NCBI GenBank assembly: GCA_026225395.1
Contig: JAMFSR010000026.1
Span: 1 to 64,000 of the forward strand
DNA length: 64,000 nucleotides
Direction of reading: 5' to 3'
Origin: Granulicella sapmiensis
Lineage (GTDB): Bacteria; Acidobacteriota; Terriglobia; Terriglobales; Acidobacteriaceae
The translations under genes were made by a program, and so were the position numbers. Below, piece after piece: positions 50,982-59,780 of the stretch. Below the pieces are notes generated by a model. The model did no database searches, was not told where the DNA came from, and saw only the letters and a list, made by a program, of their open reading frames with translations. Each line of letters begins with the position of its first letter. Within the stretch, counting starts at the first letter, position 1.

Positions 50982-53900
50982 TTAGAAAGTGAGTGCGACG
51001 CCGAGATTGATCTGTCGAGTTCCGCCACCGCCGTTGGTATCGCCGAAGGAAGGATTCGCAGAGAAGCTGCTTACTCCATTCGCAGTAGCGAGCGTGTTGG
51101 TGAAGACGCCCTGATCGCCATAGCGGTTACCAATGAGGAGGTAGTTTGCGTGGTTGAGAATGTTCGGGACATCGGCCCATAGTTCGAAGTTCAACTTTTC
51201 CGGGATAAGAATGAAGCGCTTTCTGAGTGACGCATTCCAGTAGATAATCCTGGGGTTGCGGATATCGCCGTAACTCCTTCTTCCGGTTCCAAATTGGGGG
51301 TTCGCCATGAACGTCGCAGGATTGTACGATCCCGGCATCGCCCATGCGGCCGGACTCAGGTAACCGCCAGTTGGCGTCAGGCCTGCAGGGTCTTTCTTCC
51401 AGTTAGGTTTGATGGGCGCCACTCCCGGAATACGGTCGGGGCGTAGATATACATCATTGAGCGCATAGCCATCGCTACAAGGCGCGGGGTTCGGCGTCGT
51501 CGGCGTCGGCTGGGCGGTCGAGCAAAAGAAGCCAGGGCTGGTTCCGTTGCTGCTGGCAATGATGAAAAGCGGATAACCGGACTGGAAAATTTGTGTTCCC
51601 GACGTCGTCCAGCCTCCGACAATCTCATCCAGCCAGCGTGGAGCATTGCCCCAAAGGGTTTTACCTCTCCCGATGGGAATGGTCCAGACATATCCGGTGG
51701 AAAGATGAACCGGAATATCGTACATAGAGAGTGAGTAATCTCCCTTGGTTGTATATCCCTGCGGATTTGCGAAGCCATAGCTGTCCGCTGCGACGTCGCC
51801 AGGCCCGCCATTGCTGCTCGATCCGTCGTCCATGGACTTGGACCAGGAGAAGCTGCCGATGAAGGTGAGTCCGAAAGCTGCTTGTTGACGGCCGGTGAGA
51901 TAAAAAGCGTTATAGTTCGAACCGGCGTAACGATCAAATGCCGAATAAATGGGATTTCCGTTGAACTGCGGGAAGGGACGTTGCTTTTGCAGTAAGGTTG
52001 TGCTGTTTCCGCAGCAGTCCCCGGTTTTGGTAGCGGTGGTTAAATTTTGACTTGTTGCAATATCCCAAAGGACAGAACCTGCTTGAGTGGCACTGCCGAC
52101 AGGAGGATCGTTCGTGGGAACGGGGGCCGAATAGAGATGCGTACCCTTGTAACCGACGTAATCGGTTTCGAGCAGGGTTCCCTTGCTAAGTTGGAATTGC
52201 AGGGAAAGGGAACGTATCTGTGCGTAGGGTACGGCCGTGCTCTGGTCCCTGACATAAGGAAGGTACGTCGTTCCGTTCCACGTCTCAAGCATAGCGCTGG
52301 AGCGTATTGGCACGGCGGGGTTGGGGCCAGCAGCGATAGGATTGCTGATGAGGTTAACCCAATAATTGGGGTTTGTTCCGCCGACTCCGTTCGTCCCCGT
52401 GTTCGCTGAAGACGCGCTCGTGAGGTTCGGTACGATGTTGACGCCCAGGCCCGTAAGGGGAGCGTGGACCAGGGTGTAAGCGGCGCGTACTGTCATGAAA
52501 CTTAAAGGTTGGTAGGCGAAACCCAGTCTCGGTTCGAATCCCAGATAGTTGACGGGCCACAAAGTTTGAGGAAGTCCATTGGTGCCGGAGTATGCAAATC
52601 CGCCATTAACTCCATAGGTAACGCCCCCGTTCGTCACCGATCCGGTTCCATTAGGAGTGAAGCTTCCTTGGTAGTTGTACTTCTCCATGCGCGGGGTTTC
52701 CACGTTATAGCGAAGGCCGATATTCAGGGTGAGACGCGGCAGTACGCGCCAATCGTCCTGTGCATAGGCAGCCCCGTACTTCCAACGGTAGTAGTAGGTT
52801 TTCGCGGCAGAAACGGTGTATGCGTTGAACTCTCCCAAAATGTACGCGGCTGTGGCCGATCCGGTCAGGTTTGCCCCTGTGGAGGACTCGCCACCGTCAA
52901 GACCGCTCGTGCTTCCAAAGGCGCCGCCGTATTGGCTGTTGCGGTTTGCTTGATTCAACTGAAGAGCTCGGTAATTTACGCCGAACTTGATGGAATGTTT
53001 GCCGTGCTGGATGGAGAAATCGTCGCCGAAACCGTAACTTTCGTTGAGAGTGGTTCCGGCTCCAGTTTCACCGTCCTGCAGAACGTTATTGCCGAATGCG
53101 AACGAAGCAAATCCGTAGCCGGCAATCGTTGGTGGAAGGCCAATGGCGGCATTCCAGTCCTTGGATCCGGAGACAGTAGTAGGTGCAGTAAAGTCGTTGG
53201 CTGAAATATAGGTGGCACGCGCCTCATTGACCATATTGGCGGAAACGACCCTTACGTAATTCACCGCCATGTTTTGAGAATGCACCGATTCCGCGGGGAT
53301 GTTATCCAGTACAGAATTCAACCCATGATAGTCATAGCGATGGCCGCCCACCGGCACGCTTGTATAGCGAAAGTAGGCGCGGTCGCGATCTGTAGGATTG
53401 ACATCGATACGGAAGCTGTAACGGTTGTCGACTACCAGCACCCCGCGGCCTCCGTAACCGTTGTAGCCATCCGTGGAGTAGGTGGCCTGCGAGTTATCAA
53501 AACGCGCCAACAAAGAGGTGCCTGGTTTAGGTAGGTTGTTGAAGAGAAACTGCGTAATCGGATTCTGCGCCTGGAGTGCGGAGAGATCGTCATTGGGGAT
53601 GTGTACCGCCTGCGCCAAGTTCGCATAGTGGCCAAGGTTAGCTGGGTTCGTGGGGCAGCCTGCGGTTGGACCGCCGCAAGGGAACCCTTGGGCGTTCACC
53701 GGAAATTGATAGAACTGTCCGCCAGTACGTGCTGCGGCCACGGCGGCGCCATAACCCTGGGACTTGAGAATGGTGGTGTTGAGTTCGTCGTAGCTGTTAT
53801 AGAAACGGCCCGCGATCTCATCGGGCGTCAGAAAACGCTCGCGACCATAGTTGATGTTGGTATCGCGCAAAGGCTCCACAGCCACGAGAAAGTACATGTG

Positions 53901-54866
53901 GTGTTTCCAGAATGGCGTGGGAATGGGGCCGCTGGCAGCGACGGTATACAGGTTCATGTGCTCCGCAGGTGGAGCGCTTCCCGATCCTGGGGTGATGACC
54001 TCGAAGAGGGGATCGCGATGACGCCAGCGAAGTGCGCCGTGATAACGATCCGTTCCGGCTGCCGATGCCTGGTTGATGACGCCGCCGCCGGCGCGACCAT
54101 ACTGCGCGGGCATGCCGGCGCTTGAAACGGTGACCGATCTGATTGCGTCCGAGGAGAACGAAACGCCCGCACGTGGATAGGACATCAGGAGAAGGTCCGA
54201 GCCATCTACAAGTTGTGAGACGGAGCCAGGGCGGCTACCGCCAATGGCGAGGCCAGCACCGGGGTCGATAGCACCCGTATAAGCATTGGGAAGTTCGGAT
54301 CCGACACCGTCAGCTGCGCCGGGTTCGCCGGTCACGCCAGGGGCAAACATCACCACACCAAGAGTGGTTCGTTCCGCGAAAGGTAAGTCCACGGTCATAT
54401 CTTGATCGATCGTGGTGGTAAGCGTCGCCGAACTAGGGGAAAGAAGCTGGCCAGTGTCGGTTACCGTAACGGTTTCCGTGAGTTTGCCGATCCTCAGCGC
54501 AACGTCCGCCGTATTGATACCGCCCACAGTGACGGGGATCTTCTCGACATTCTCTTCCTGGAATCCGTGGGCCGCAATGTGAACGGTATACGTTCCGGGT
54601 GGCAGCGACGGCACGCTATACACGCCGTCGTTGCTGGTTACGGTTTCGGTCTTGAATGTGCCGTCGTCGTTGCTGACTGTGACCTTCGCACCTGCAACCG
54701 CACCATTTTTTCCGTCGGTAACAAGACCGGTGATCGTTCCGTCGCTCGATTGAGCATGGAGAAGATTGCTCATTGCTGTGGCGAAGAAAAGGAGGAGAAC
54801 AAGAATGCATCCTTTTCCAACACCAATGCCTATTCTGACCATTTTAGGTTGCTTCATTCCGTGCAT
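50982..54866 (-). CDS. TonB-dependent receptor (Oar-like), intact
   Basis: Start ATG MHGMKQPKMVRIG (1294 aa) is set by a perfect AGGAGGT six bases upstream. A signal segment ends near LLHAQSS, followed by a carboxypeptidase-regulatory-like domain (GTITGLVTDGKNGAVAGAKV), a plug-like domain (AGMPAQYGRAGGGVINQAS) and a long beta-barrel ending in INLGVALTF with a terminal aromatic residue. This size and plan fit the Acidobacteria Oar-like receptors, which import oligosaccharides using TonB energy. A single operator is 74 bp upstream, and the gene is divergent from the 55371 operon. With the receptor at 22739 broken, this may be the working outer-membrane importer of the regulon. Confidence 0.92.
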   Translation of the reverse strand: MHGMKQPKMVRIGIGVGKGCILVLLLFFATAMSNLLHAQSSDGTITGLVTDGKNGAVAGAKVTVSNDDGTFKTETVTSNDGVYSVPSLPPGTYTVHIAAHGFQEENVEKIPVTVGGINTADVALRIGKLTETVTVTDTGQLLSPSSATLTTTIDQDMTVDLPFAERTTLGVVMFAPGVTGEPGAADGVGSELPNAYTGAIDPGAGLAIGGSRPGSVSQLVDGSDLLLMSYPRAGVSFSSDAIRSVTVSSAGMPAQYGRAGGGVINQASAAGTDRYHGALRWRHRDPLFEVITPGSGSAPPAEHMNLYTVAASGPIPTPFWKHHMYFLVAVEPLRDTNINYGRERFLTPDEIAGRFYNSYDELNTTILKSQGYGAAVAAARTGGQFYQFPVNAQGFPCGGPTAGCPTNPANLGHYANLAQAVHIPNDDLSALQAQNPITQFLFNNLPKPGTSLLARFDNSQATYSTDGYNGYGGRGVLVVDNRYSFRIDVNPTDRDRAYFRYTSVPVGGHRYDYHGLNSVLDNIPAESVHSQNMAVNYVRVVSANMVNEARATYISANDFTAPTTVSGSKDWNAAIGLPPTIAGYGFASFAFGNNVLQDGETGAGTTLNESYGFGDDFSIQHGKHSIKFGVNYRALQLNQANRNSQYGGAFGSTSGLDGGESSTGANLTGSATAAYILGEFNAYTVSAAKTYYYRWKYGAAYAQDDWRVLPRLTLNIGLRYNVETPRMEKYNYQGSFTPNGTGSVTNGGVTYGVNGGFAYSGTNGLPQTLWPVNYLGFEPRLGFAYQPLSFMTVRAAYTLVHAPLTGLGVNIVPNLTSASSANTGTNGVGGTNPNYWVNLISNPIAAGPNPAVPIRSSAMLETWNGTTYLPYVRDQSTAVPYAQIRSLSLQFQLSKGTLLETDYVGYKGTHLYSAPVPTNDPPVGSATQAGSVLWDIATSQNLTTATKTGDCCGNSTTLLQKQRPFPQFNGNPIYSAFDRYAGSNYNAFYLTGRQQAAFGLTFIGSFSWSKSMDDGSSSNGGPGDVAADSYGFANPQGYTTKGDYSLSMYDIPVHLSTGYVWTIPIGRGKTLWGNAPRWLDEIVGGWTTSGTQIFQSGYPLFIIASSNGTSPGFFCSTAQPTPTTPNPAPCSDGYALNDVYLRPDRIPGVAPIKPNWKKDPAGLTPTGGYLSPAAWAMPGSYNPATFMANPQFGTGRRSYGDIRNPRIIYWNASLRKRFILIPEKLNFELWADVPNILNHANYLLIGNRYGDQGVFTNTLATANGVSSFSANPSFGDTNGGGGTRQINLGVALTF

Positions 54867-54872
54867 TGCTTT

Positions 54873-54879
54873 ACCTCCT
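54873..54879 (-). promoter_or_regulatory. Consensus ribosome-binding site of the TonB receptor
   Basis: Read on the minus strand this is AGGAGGT, six bases before the ATG at 54866. It rejects two ATGs further upstream. Confidence 0.8.
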
Positions 54880-54939
54880 GAAATCATCACATTCTCCGAC
54901 CATGGCCCTGGTACGCGATTTTGGACCGCGTTCCGTTAC

Positions 54940-54955
54940 TGGATAACCTTCTCCA
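54940..54955. promoter_or_regulatory. Putative LacI-type operator upstream of TonB receptor
   Basis: TGGATAACCTTCTCCA has a complete left arm and lies 74 bp upstream of the receptor start. The 340 bases between it and the next site carry no recognisable gene. Confidence 0.65.
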
Positions 54956-55297
54956 ATTTTGCTGGGCCATTAAAACCTTGCCAGATACAAGCTGTCAACA
55001 AAATTCCACGACTTTTCTTTTTATCTCGGTTTAAGGGACGAGCTTCGTGATCATCTCCTCGAAGCCTTGCCGCCCGACGACCACGAATGGCTCCACCCAG
55101 TCTGGAATTATCTTCGAATCACGCCTCGAAATAGATGGAAGGCCGCGATTCACTGTTGGCGAAACATGTCTTTTCCCTGACACCCAACCCCGTGAGCGTC
55201 ATGGCAATTTTTCCGCGACTCTAATTTCCTGGAAAGGGCTACATGGTTGGCATTTGACGTCCCTTGGACGGCAGGTGTGTAATCGCATCCTGAATTT

Positions 55298-55313
55298 AAG
55301 ATAAGGTTATCCA
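55298..55313. promoter_or_regulatory. Putative LacI-type operator upstream of the 55.4-kb operon
   Basis: AAGATAAGGTTATCCA has a complete right arm and a symmetric GATAA/TTATC core, 57 bp before the start of the 943-aa gene. Confidence 0.6.
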
Positions 55314-55370
55314 AAATTAGTAAACAAACGGAAACCTGCGCCGCGGCGAAAAATACTTTACGAGGAGCTT

Positions 55371-58202
55371 ATGGGACAGAGGTGGAAAACGGGCGGCCGT
55401 AACTCGCTAGTGCGTGGGGTCCGGATAGCAATGGTGACGAGTCTGGGCTTCCTCCTCGTGGCTGGACGTGGCTCGCAGAGAGCAGTCGCCCAAAGGCCGT
55501 CCGTATATATCGATGACTTCAGCAGGCCGACCAGGGGATGGCGCTTCGGCAGCGCAGTGTTGGGCGATGGTCCGAACGGCCTGACGCTCGATAGCAAGCA
55601 GACCGACGTAACTCTTTCAGGAACCGCGATGAACCCGCGGAATCTACAGATGTTCAGCGCCAAACTTCGCTGGAGCGGGGGCCTCGAAAAAACGCTTCTT
55701 ACGGTCGGTTGGGGCAAGACGCGGGAGTGGGATGACATTGATGCATGCGCCGCACGGCTGACTGTAGATGCCCATGGACAAGTCGTGCTTGTGGTTGCGG
55801 GAAAAGTCCTGGGGCGAACTCAGCTTGCGTCTGGCAGCTCGGAGCTCACATTTCGTCAGGACAGCGAGCAGGTAGTTGTTTCCGGAGAGAAAGGGGACAC
55901 AGTATTCGTGCTTCCGGCAGGCACTGTTCTACACGATGGCTATCTGATGCTCCACGTGGAGGGTAGTCCTGTCGTCAAAGAGGTGCATCCCGTACGAATC
56001 GAGCGTGTGGAGGTCAACTCGAAAGGTAACGCGGCTCCACTTACGGAAGTGCAAAGGACGCAGGGAAATCAGGACTGGGCCAGACATCGCGAGGAGCTGA
56101 ACTGGGCCGTACTGGATAGTTTCAAAGCAAAGGTTACGAAAGAAACCAAGGCCGGCCGATGGGGCTTCGGAACGGACCTCACGATAAGGCCGGCATTAGT
56201 GAATCCCGGTGAGCCGGTCACGATTGCATTTCACAATACGGGTAAAGCCCCAGCCGGGACGGCACAGGTCGAGCCGGACTATCTGGGTGCTTCGCCGCGA
56301 CAGCCACAAGCGTTGAACATCGTCTGGACAGCCGATGGCCATGGCGGGCAGACGGGCCATGCCGAGTTGAGACCGCAGATCCCCGGAAACTGGCGTGTGA
56401 CCTGGAGCGTCGGCGGTGAGAAGCTGACCCGCGTGCTGGCAGTCGCCGGGCCGGGCTATATCGTCTGCCGTGTGCTGTTCACCAACTACAAGGGACCTTG
56501 GACGCCTGGGCATGACAGGACCGCTTACGATACCGTGCATGAGTTGGGTTTACCTTCGGACTCCTGGACCGGAGACGAGTGGGCTTCGCCCTTTGGACGG
56601 ACTCCTGATGCTTTGCTTGCGCGCTTCGGTTTCTTTTCGCGCAACCATCATCTTTATGGCGACCACATTATGCCGCTGGCGAATGCCAACTGGATGATGC
56701 CGGGTGATCCAGACGCAAATCTATGGCGCTACGACGACGACGTGCAGCGCATCGGCATCCGGCAGATTTCTCAACTGTGGAACGTTCTCAGTCTTGGGCC
56801 GATGGATGTGATGGGTGGGTACACCTTTGGCAACACTACCGCAAAGATCGCGCGCGGCGAAGGCGTCAAGATGATCGACTCGCTGGTGCAATGGCAGAAC
56901 TGGCGTGATGGCGGCAGTGAGAACAGCTGGCTAATCAATGATTGGGGAGCACCCATCGTCCCCTACTTTGTGGCCGACGACGATTTTCGCAAGGTAGCAC
57001 CGGGCAAGTCGATTGTGGCTTTTACGCAAGCCACTACGTCGGACGTGCGCGTTTACGACATCATGACCACCGAAGGACAGCCGCAATTGAATGCGCGGCG
57101 GGCTCACAACGCGGACATGGGAGAGAGCTCCAACATCGACCGCTTTGAGACCGCAGTCGATTTATGGTTAGCGGAAGCCCCGCATCAGAAAGAGCCGCTC
57201 TTCGTATCGGTGGGCCTGGAGAACTTCCTGGATTCGCCGGATTGGGATGAAGCGAATAAGCGTGGTGTGACCTATCTGCGCGCGAAAGCGCGCGAAGGCC
57301 GAAAGCTGGTATTTGTTTCGGCAGAGGACGTCGCTGGTTACTTCGAACGTCACTATCAGCAACAGCCGGAAAACTGGATCGTTTGGCCCGATGTGTATGC
57401 GGGACAACCGGGGCAATTCAAGCCGGCGGAGCTTCCCGAGCGCATCGAGCTAAGTAACTCCCGCTTTCATACGGTCCATGAGGCCGGCGACGCATTGCCA
57501 AAGTTCTTTTGGGACTACACGCATCCCTGGTCTCAGCCCATCTGGGACGATCAGAAATCGATTCGCACCAAGTTCGGGTTGGTCGATCCGGATTTGCTGA
57601 CTGCGGAAAATAGCGTTCCAGCAATGGTCCCGTTAGATGGCGTAAAGGCGGACGTAAAGGAGCGCATCATCAGCCAGGGTATTGAGGTGACGATCACTGT
57701 CGATTCGATACGAGCCTTGCCCTATCTCCCAGTCGCAGTGTGGCACATACCACTGGCGTCGGCAGTTGTAGCATCGGCTTCGGAGCGCGCGCGTTATGTC
57801 GGCGTTGTCGATGGGTCAACAGGTAACGCGCACGCGGTAGTGGTCTGCGATCGAGTGCCCGCTGGTAAGAGCGTGTGGATCGTTCGCCTGAAGGGTACGT
57901 CGAAGGAGCCAGTCAGTACTGAATTGAAGATTGGCGAAACGGTCCGCGGTCGTCTGTTTCTTAGAGATGGAACACCGCAAGTGTATTTATGGCTGGTCGG
58001 CGGAAACAGTGGCGTCCTCAAAATTGCGGTGCCGATCGGCAGCAAAGTTTCGACACATGACAACATCGGACACGTAGAGGAAAGTCACGGTGGAGAGTTG
58101 AGTATCGTGATGGACGGCTCTTGGCAGCATGGCTCGCCATCTGTGACTGGGTTGACCGTCAAGCAGTTGGAAAAGTCGGCGCATTTCGAAGCCAGGAAGT
58201 GA
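55371..58202 (+). CDS. Large secreted protein, possible sugar deacetylase-like or glycosidase, unassigned
   Basis: This 943-aa protein has GAGGAG before the ATG and a signal segment (VTSLGFLLVAG). Residues about 45-235 look like a LamG-type beta-sandwich (YIDDFSRPTRGWRFG). An Ig-like segment (PALVNPGEPVTIAFHNTG) follows. The middle (about 360-690) has an alpha/beta-barrel pattern with YDTVHELGLPSDSW, NANWMMPGDPDAN and a late SVGLENFLDSPDW, AREGRKLVFVSAEDVAGYF. This resembles (alpha/beta)7 deacetylase or GH38/57-like barrels only in outline. A beta-rich C-terminal domain (LFLRDGTPQVYLWLVGGN) closes it. It heads an operon with an SGNH hydrolase and GH31. I cannot name its family or active site. 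Confidence 0.45.
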   Translation: MGQRWKTGGRNSLVRGVRIAMVTSLGFLLVAGRGSQRAVAQRPSVYIDDFSRPTRGWRFGSAVLGDGPNGLTLDSKQTDVTLSGTAMNPRNLQMFSAKLRWSGGLEKTLLTVGWGKTREWDDIDACAARLTVDAHGQVVLVVAGKVLGRTQLASGSSELTFRQDSEQVVVSGEKGDTVFVLPAGTVLHDGYLMLHVEGSPVVKEVHPVRIERVEVNSKGNAAPLTEVQRTQGNQDWARHREELNWAVLDSFKAKVTKETKAGRWGFGTDLTIRPALVNPGEPVTIAFHNTGKAPAGTAQVEPDYLGASPRQPQALNIVWTADGHGGQTGHAELRPQIPGNWRVTWSVGGEKLTRVLAVAGPGYIVCRVLFTNYKGPWTPGHDRTAYDTVHELGLPSDSWTGDEWASPFGRTPDALLARFGFFSRNHHLYGDHIMPLANANWMMPGDPDANLWRYDDDVQRIGIRQISQLWNVLSLGPMDVMGGYTFGNTTAKIARGEGVKMIDSLVQWQNWRDGGSENSWLINDWGAPIVPYFVADDDFRKVAPGKSIVAFTQATTSDVRVYDIMTTEGQPQLNARRAHNADMGESSNIDRFETAVDLWLAEAPHQKEPLFVSVGLENFLDSPDWDEANKRGVTYLRAKAREGRKLVFVSAEDVAGYFERHYQQQPENWIVWPDVYAGQPGQFKPAELPERIELSNSRFHTVHEAGDALPKFFWDYTHPWSQPIWDDQKSIRTKFGLVDPDLLTAENSVPAMVPLDGVKADVKERIISQGIEVTITVDSIRALPYLPVAVWHIPLASAVVASASERARYVGVVDGSTGNAHAVVVCDRVPAGKSVWIVRLKGTSKEPVSTELKIGETVRGRLFLRDGTPQVYLWLVGGNSGVLKIAVPIGSKVSTHDNIGHVEESHGGELSIVMDGSWQHGSPSVTGLTVKQLEKSAHFEARK

Positions 58203-58209
58203 GTACAAG

Positions 58210-59733
58210 TTGCAGACCTATTCTTTGTCCACCCATGTAAAGCGTCGTAGTCTCTCAACGTCGATCGGGCCGCTCCTGCTTGCTCTGGTATGCCTCTTGC
58301 GCGTTGCCTACGGACAAGGTCCGGGCACGGGCGTTATTGCGCCTCCGGGAGACGAGCCGAACCAGGAGTTTTATGGCGCTCATATTCAACGAACGATGAC
58401 CTTGCTTCAGACGAGCAATGCACAGCATCGTTGGCCGGTGAAGGTGCTGATGTATGGACAATCGATCATCGGCAGCGACGTCTTCACAGCCGACATCAAA
58501 AAGTACCTTCAGGACAATTATCCCTACGCTGACATCACGGTGGAGAATCGCGCCATCGGCGGCTTCCAAGCGGACCGGCTGGTCAGAACATCAACCAGCG
58601 ATCTCTATCCTGACTATCCTGATCTGCTCATCTTTCACGATTACGACGGCAACAACCGTGACGAAACCGGACGATCCGGTGAGCTGGAGCGCATGATCTC
58701 CAACGTCCGCCGCTATACCACTGCGGATATCATCCTCTTCAACGATCACCTCAACATGAATGAGCCGCTGTCCGAGATCTCAGCAGACTATTGGCGTTAC
58801 CTCGCCGCGAAGTATGACTGCGAACTGGTAGATGTAACGCGTGAGTGGCCGCGTTACGTCAAGGAGCACAACCTTGAAGTGAAAGCCCTGCTCCGCGACA
58901 AGGTTCATCCTAACGAAGACGGCCTTGCGCTGCTTACAGCACTCATTGCCCGCCACATGCGTTTCAATCCAATCTTTAGTAATCCATGGGAAAGTAAGGT
59001 GCGTAGCTACGAAGCAAAGCGCTCCCTGGATGAGGCTATCAATGACGAGATCGTGACCACGGGAGACGGTTGGCATCTCGATACAGAAGGAGTGGTCGGG
59101 ACGAAGAAGACCGATAAACTCCGGCTGGAGTTTGAAGGCAACCGCGTCGATATTGTTGCGGCCCACACCAAGACTCCCGTCAGCGGTGGTACGGCGCAGA
59201 TTCTCATAGACGGGAAGCCACCCTCAAAATTTCCCGCCGCGTACGTGGCAACCCTGCCCAGCAAAGGCCCAGGAACCTGGTGGCCGGCGCTGCGCCGGGT
59301 AACCCTCGGTAAAGACCCCGTCCTCGAAGAGTGGACGCTCATAGTCACCTCTTTCAGCACCGACGGCAAGGACTTCAAGTTCAACCTAGTGGGATCGAAG
59401 ACCGGCCCTGACGGCAGTGGAACAAGCGCGGAACTCTTTCGCTCGAAATCCGGCAGAATCGTGATTGATCCACGCGACTGGATGTTTACGGCCATCATGA
59501 AGCAGTTCAAGCAAACAGCACCGCCCGCGGTAGGTTATCAAGTGCGCTGGAGTGTGGTGTCAGAATTCATCGATCAATATCGTGCTCCAAAAACCGATGA
59601 GATAGGCAAGGTCTACCAGACTATGCTCATCCAGGGAATATCTAATGCCCATCATATGCTGGAGATCATTCCGAACGGCGACGGCCCCATAGCTATCGCT
59701 TCCATCGTGGCCTATCGTCCGCCGTTGCGATAA
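58210..59733 (+). CDS. Secreted SGNH-hydrolase-like protein with C-terminal beta domain
   Basis: Starts at TTG 58210, with AGGAAG upstream, 7 bp after the previous stop (507 aa). A signal segment (LLLALVCLLRVAYG) is followed by an SGNH-like domain. Block I reads LMYGQSIIGS, with Gln where GDS has Asp but Ser in place. Block II is NRAIGGFQ, and block V is DKVHPNEDG with Asp and His. Block III is FHDYDGNN. A beta-rich region from about residue 270 (ILIDGKPPSKF) looks like a carbohydrate-binding or accessory domain. It is likely an esterase acting on side chains of the same polysaccharide as GH31, a hypothesis only. Confidence 0.65.
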   Translation: MQTYSLSTHVKRRSLSTSIGPLLLALVCLLRVAYGQGPGTGVIAPPGDEPNQEFYGAHIQRTMTLLQTSNAQHRWPVKVLMYGQSIIGSDVFTADIKKYLQDNYPYADITVENRAIGGFQADRLVRTSTSDLYPDYPDLLIFHDYDGNNRDETGRSGELERMISNVRRYTTADIILFNDHLNMNEPLSEISADYWRYLAAKYDCELVDVTREWPRYVKEHNLEVKALLRDKVHPNEDGLALLTALIARHMRFNPIFSNPWESKVRSYEAKRSLDEAINDEIVTTGDGWHLDTEGVVGTKKTDKLRLEFEGNRVDIVAAHTKTPVSGGTAQILIDGKPPSKFPAAYVATLPSKGPGTWWPALRRVTLGKDPVLEEWTLIVTSFSTDGKDFKFNLVGSKTGPDGSGTSAELFRSKSGRIVIDPRDWMFTAIMKQFKQTAPPAVGYQVRWSVVSEFIDQYRAPKTDEIGKVYQTMLIQGISNAHHMLEIIPNGDGPIAIASIVAYRPPLR

Positions 59734-59780
59734 GCGAGGTTGGAGCAGAACCACAAGCAATAGCATTGCCGAGGAAAATA

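Noticed and set aside
51567..51580. GGATAACC similar to the operator left arm
   Set aside because: It is inside TonB receptor coding sequence and lacks the right arm.
55047..55304. 85-aa plus-strand frame between two operators
   Set aside because: No ribosome site, no motif and it overlaps the promoter region.
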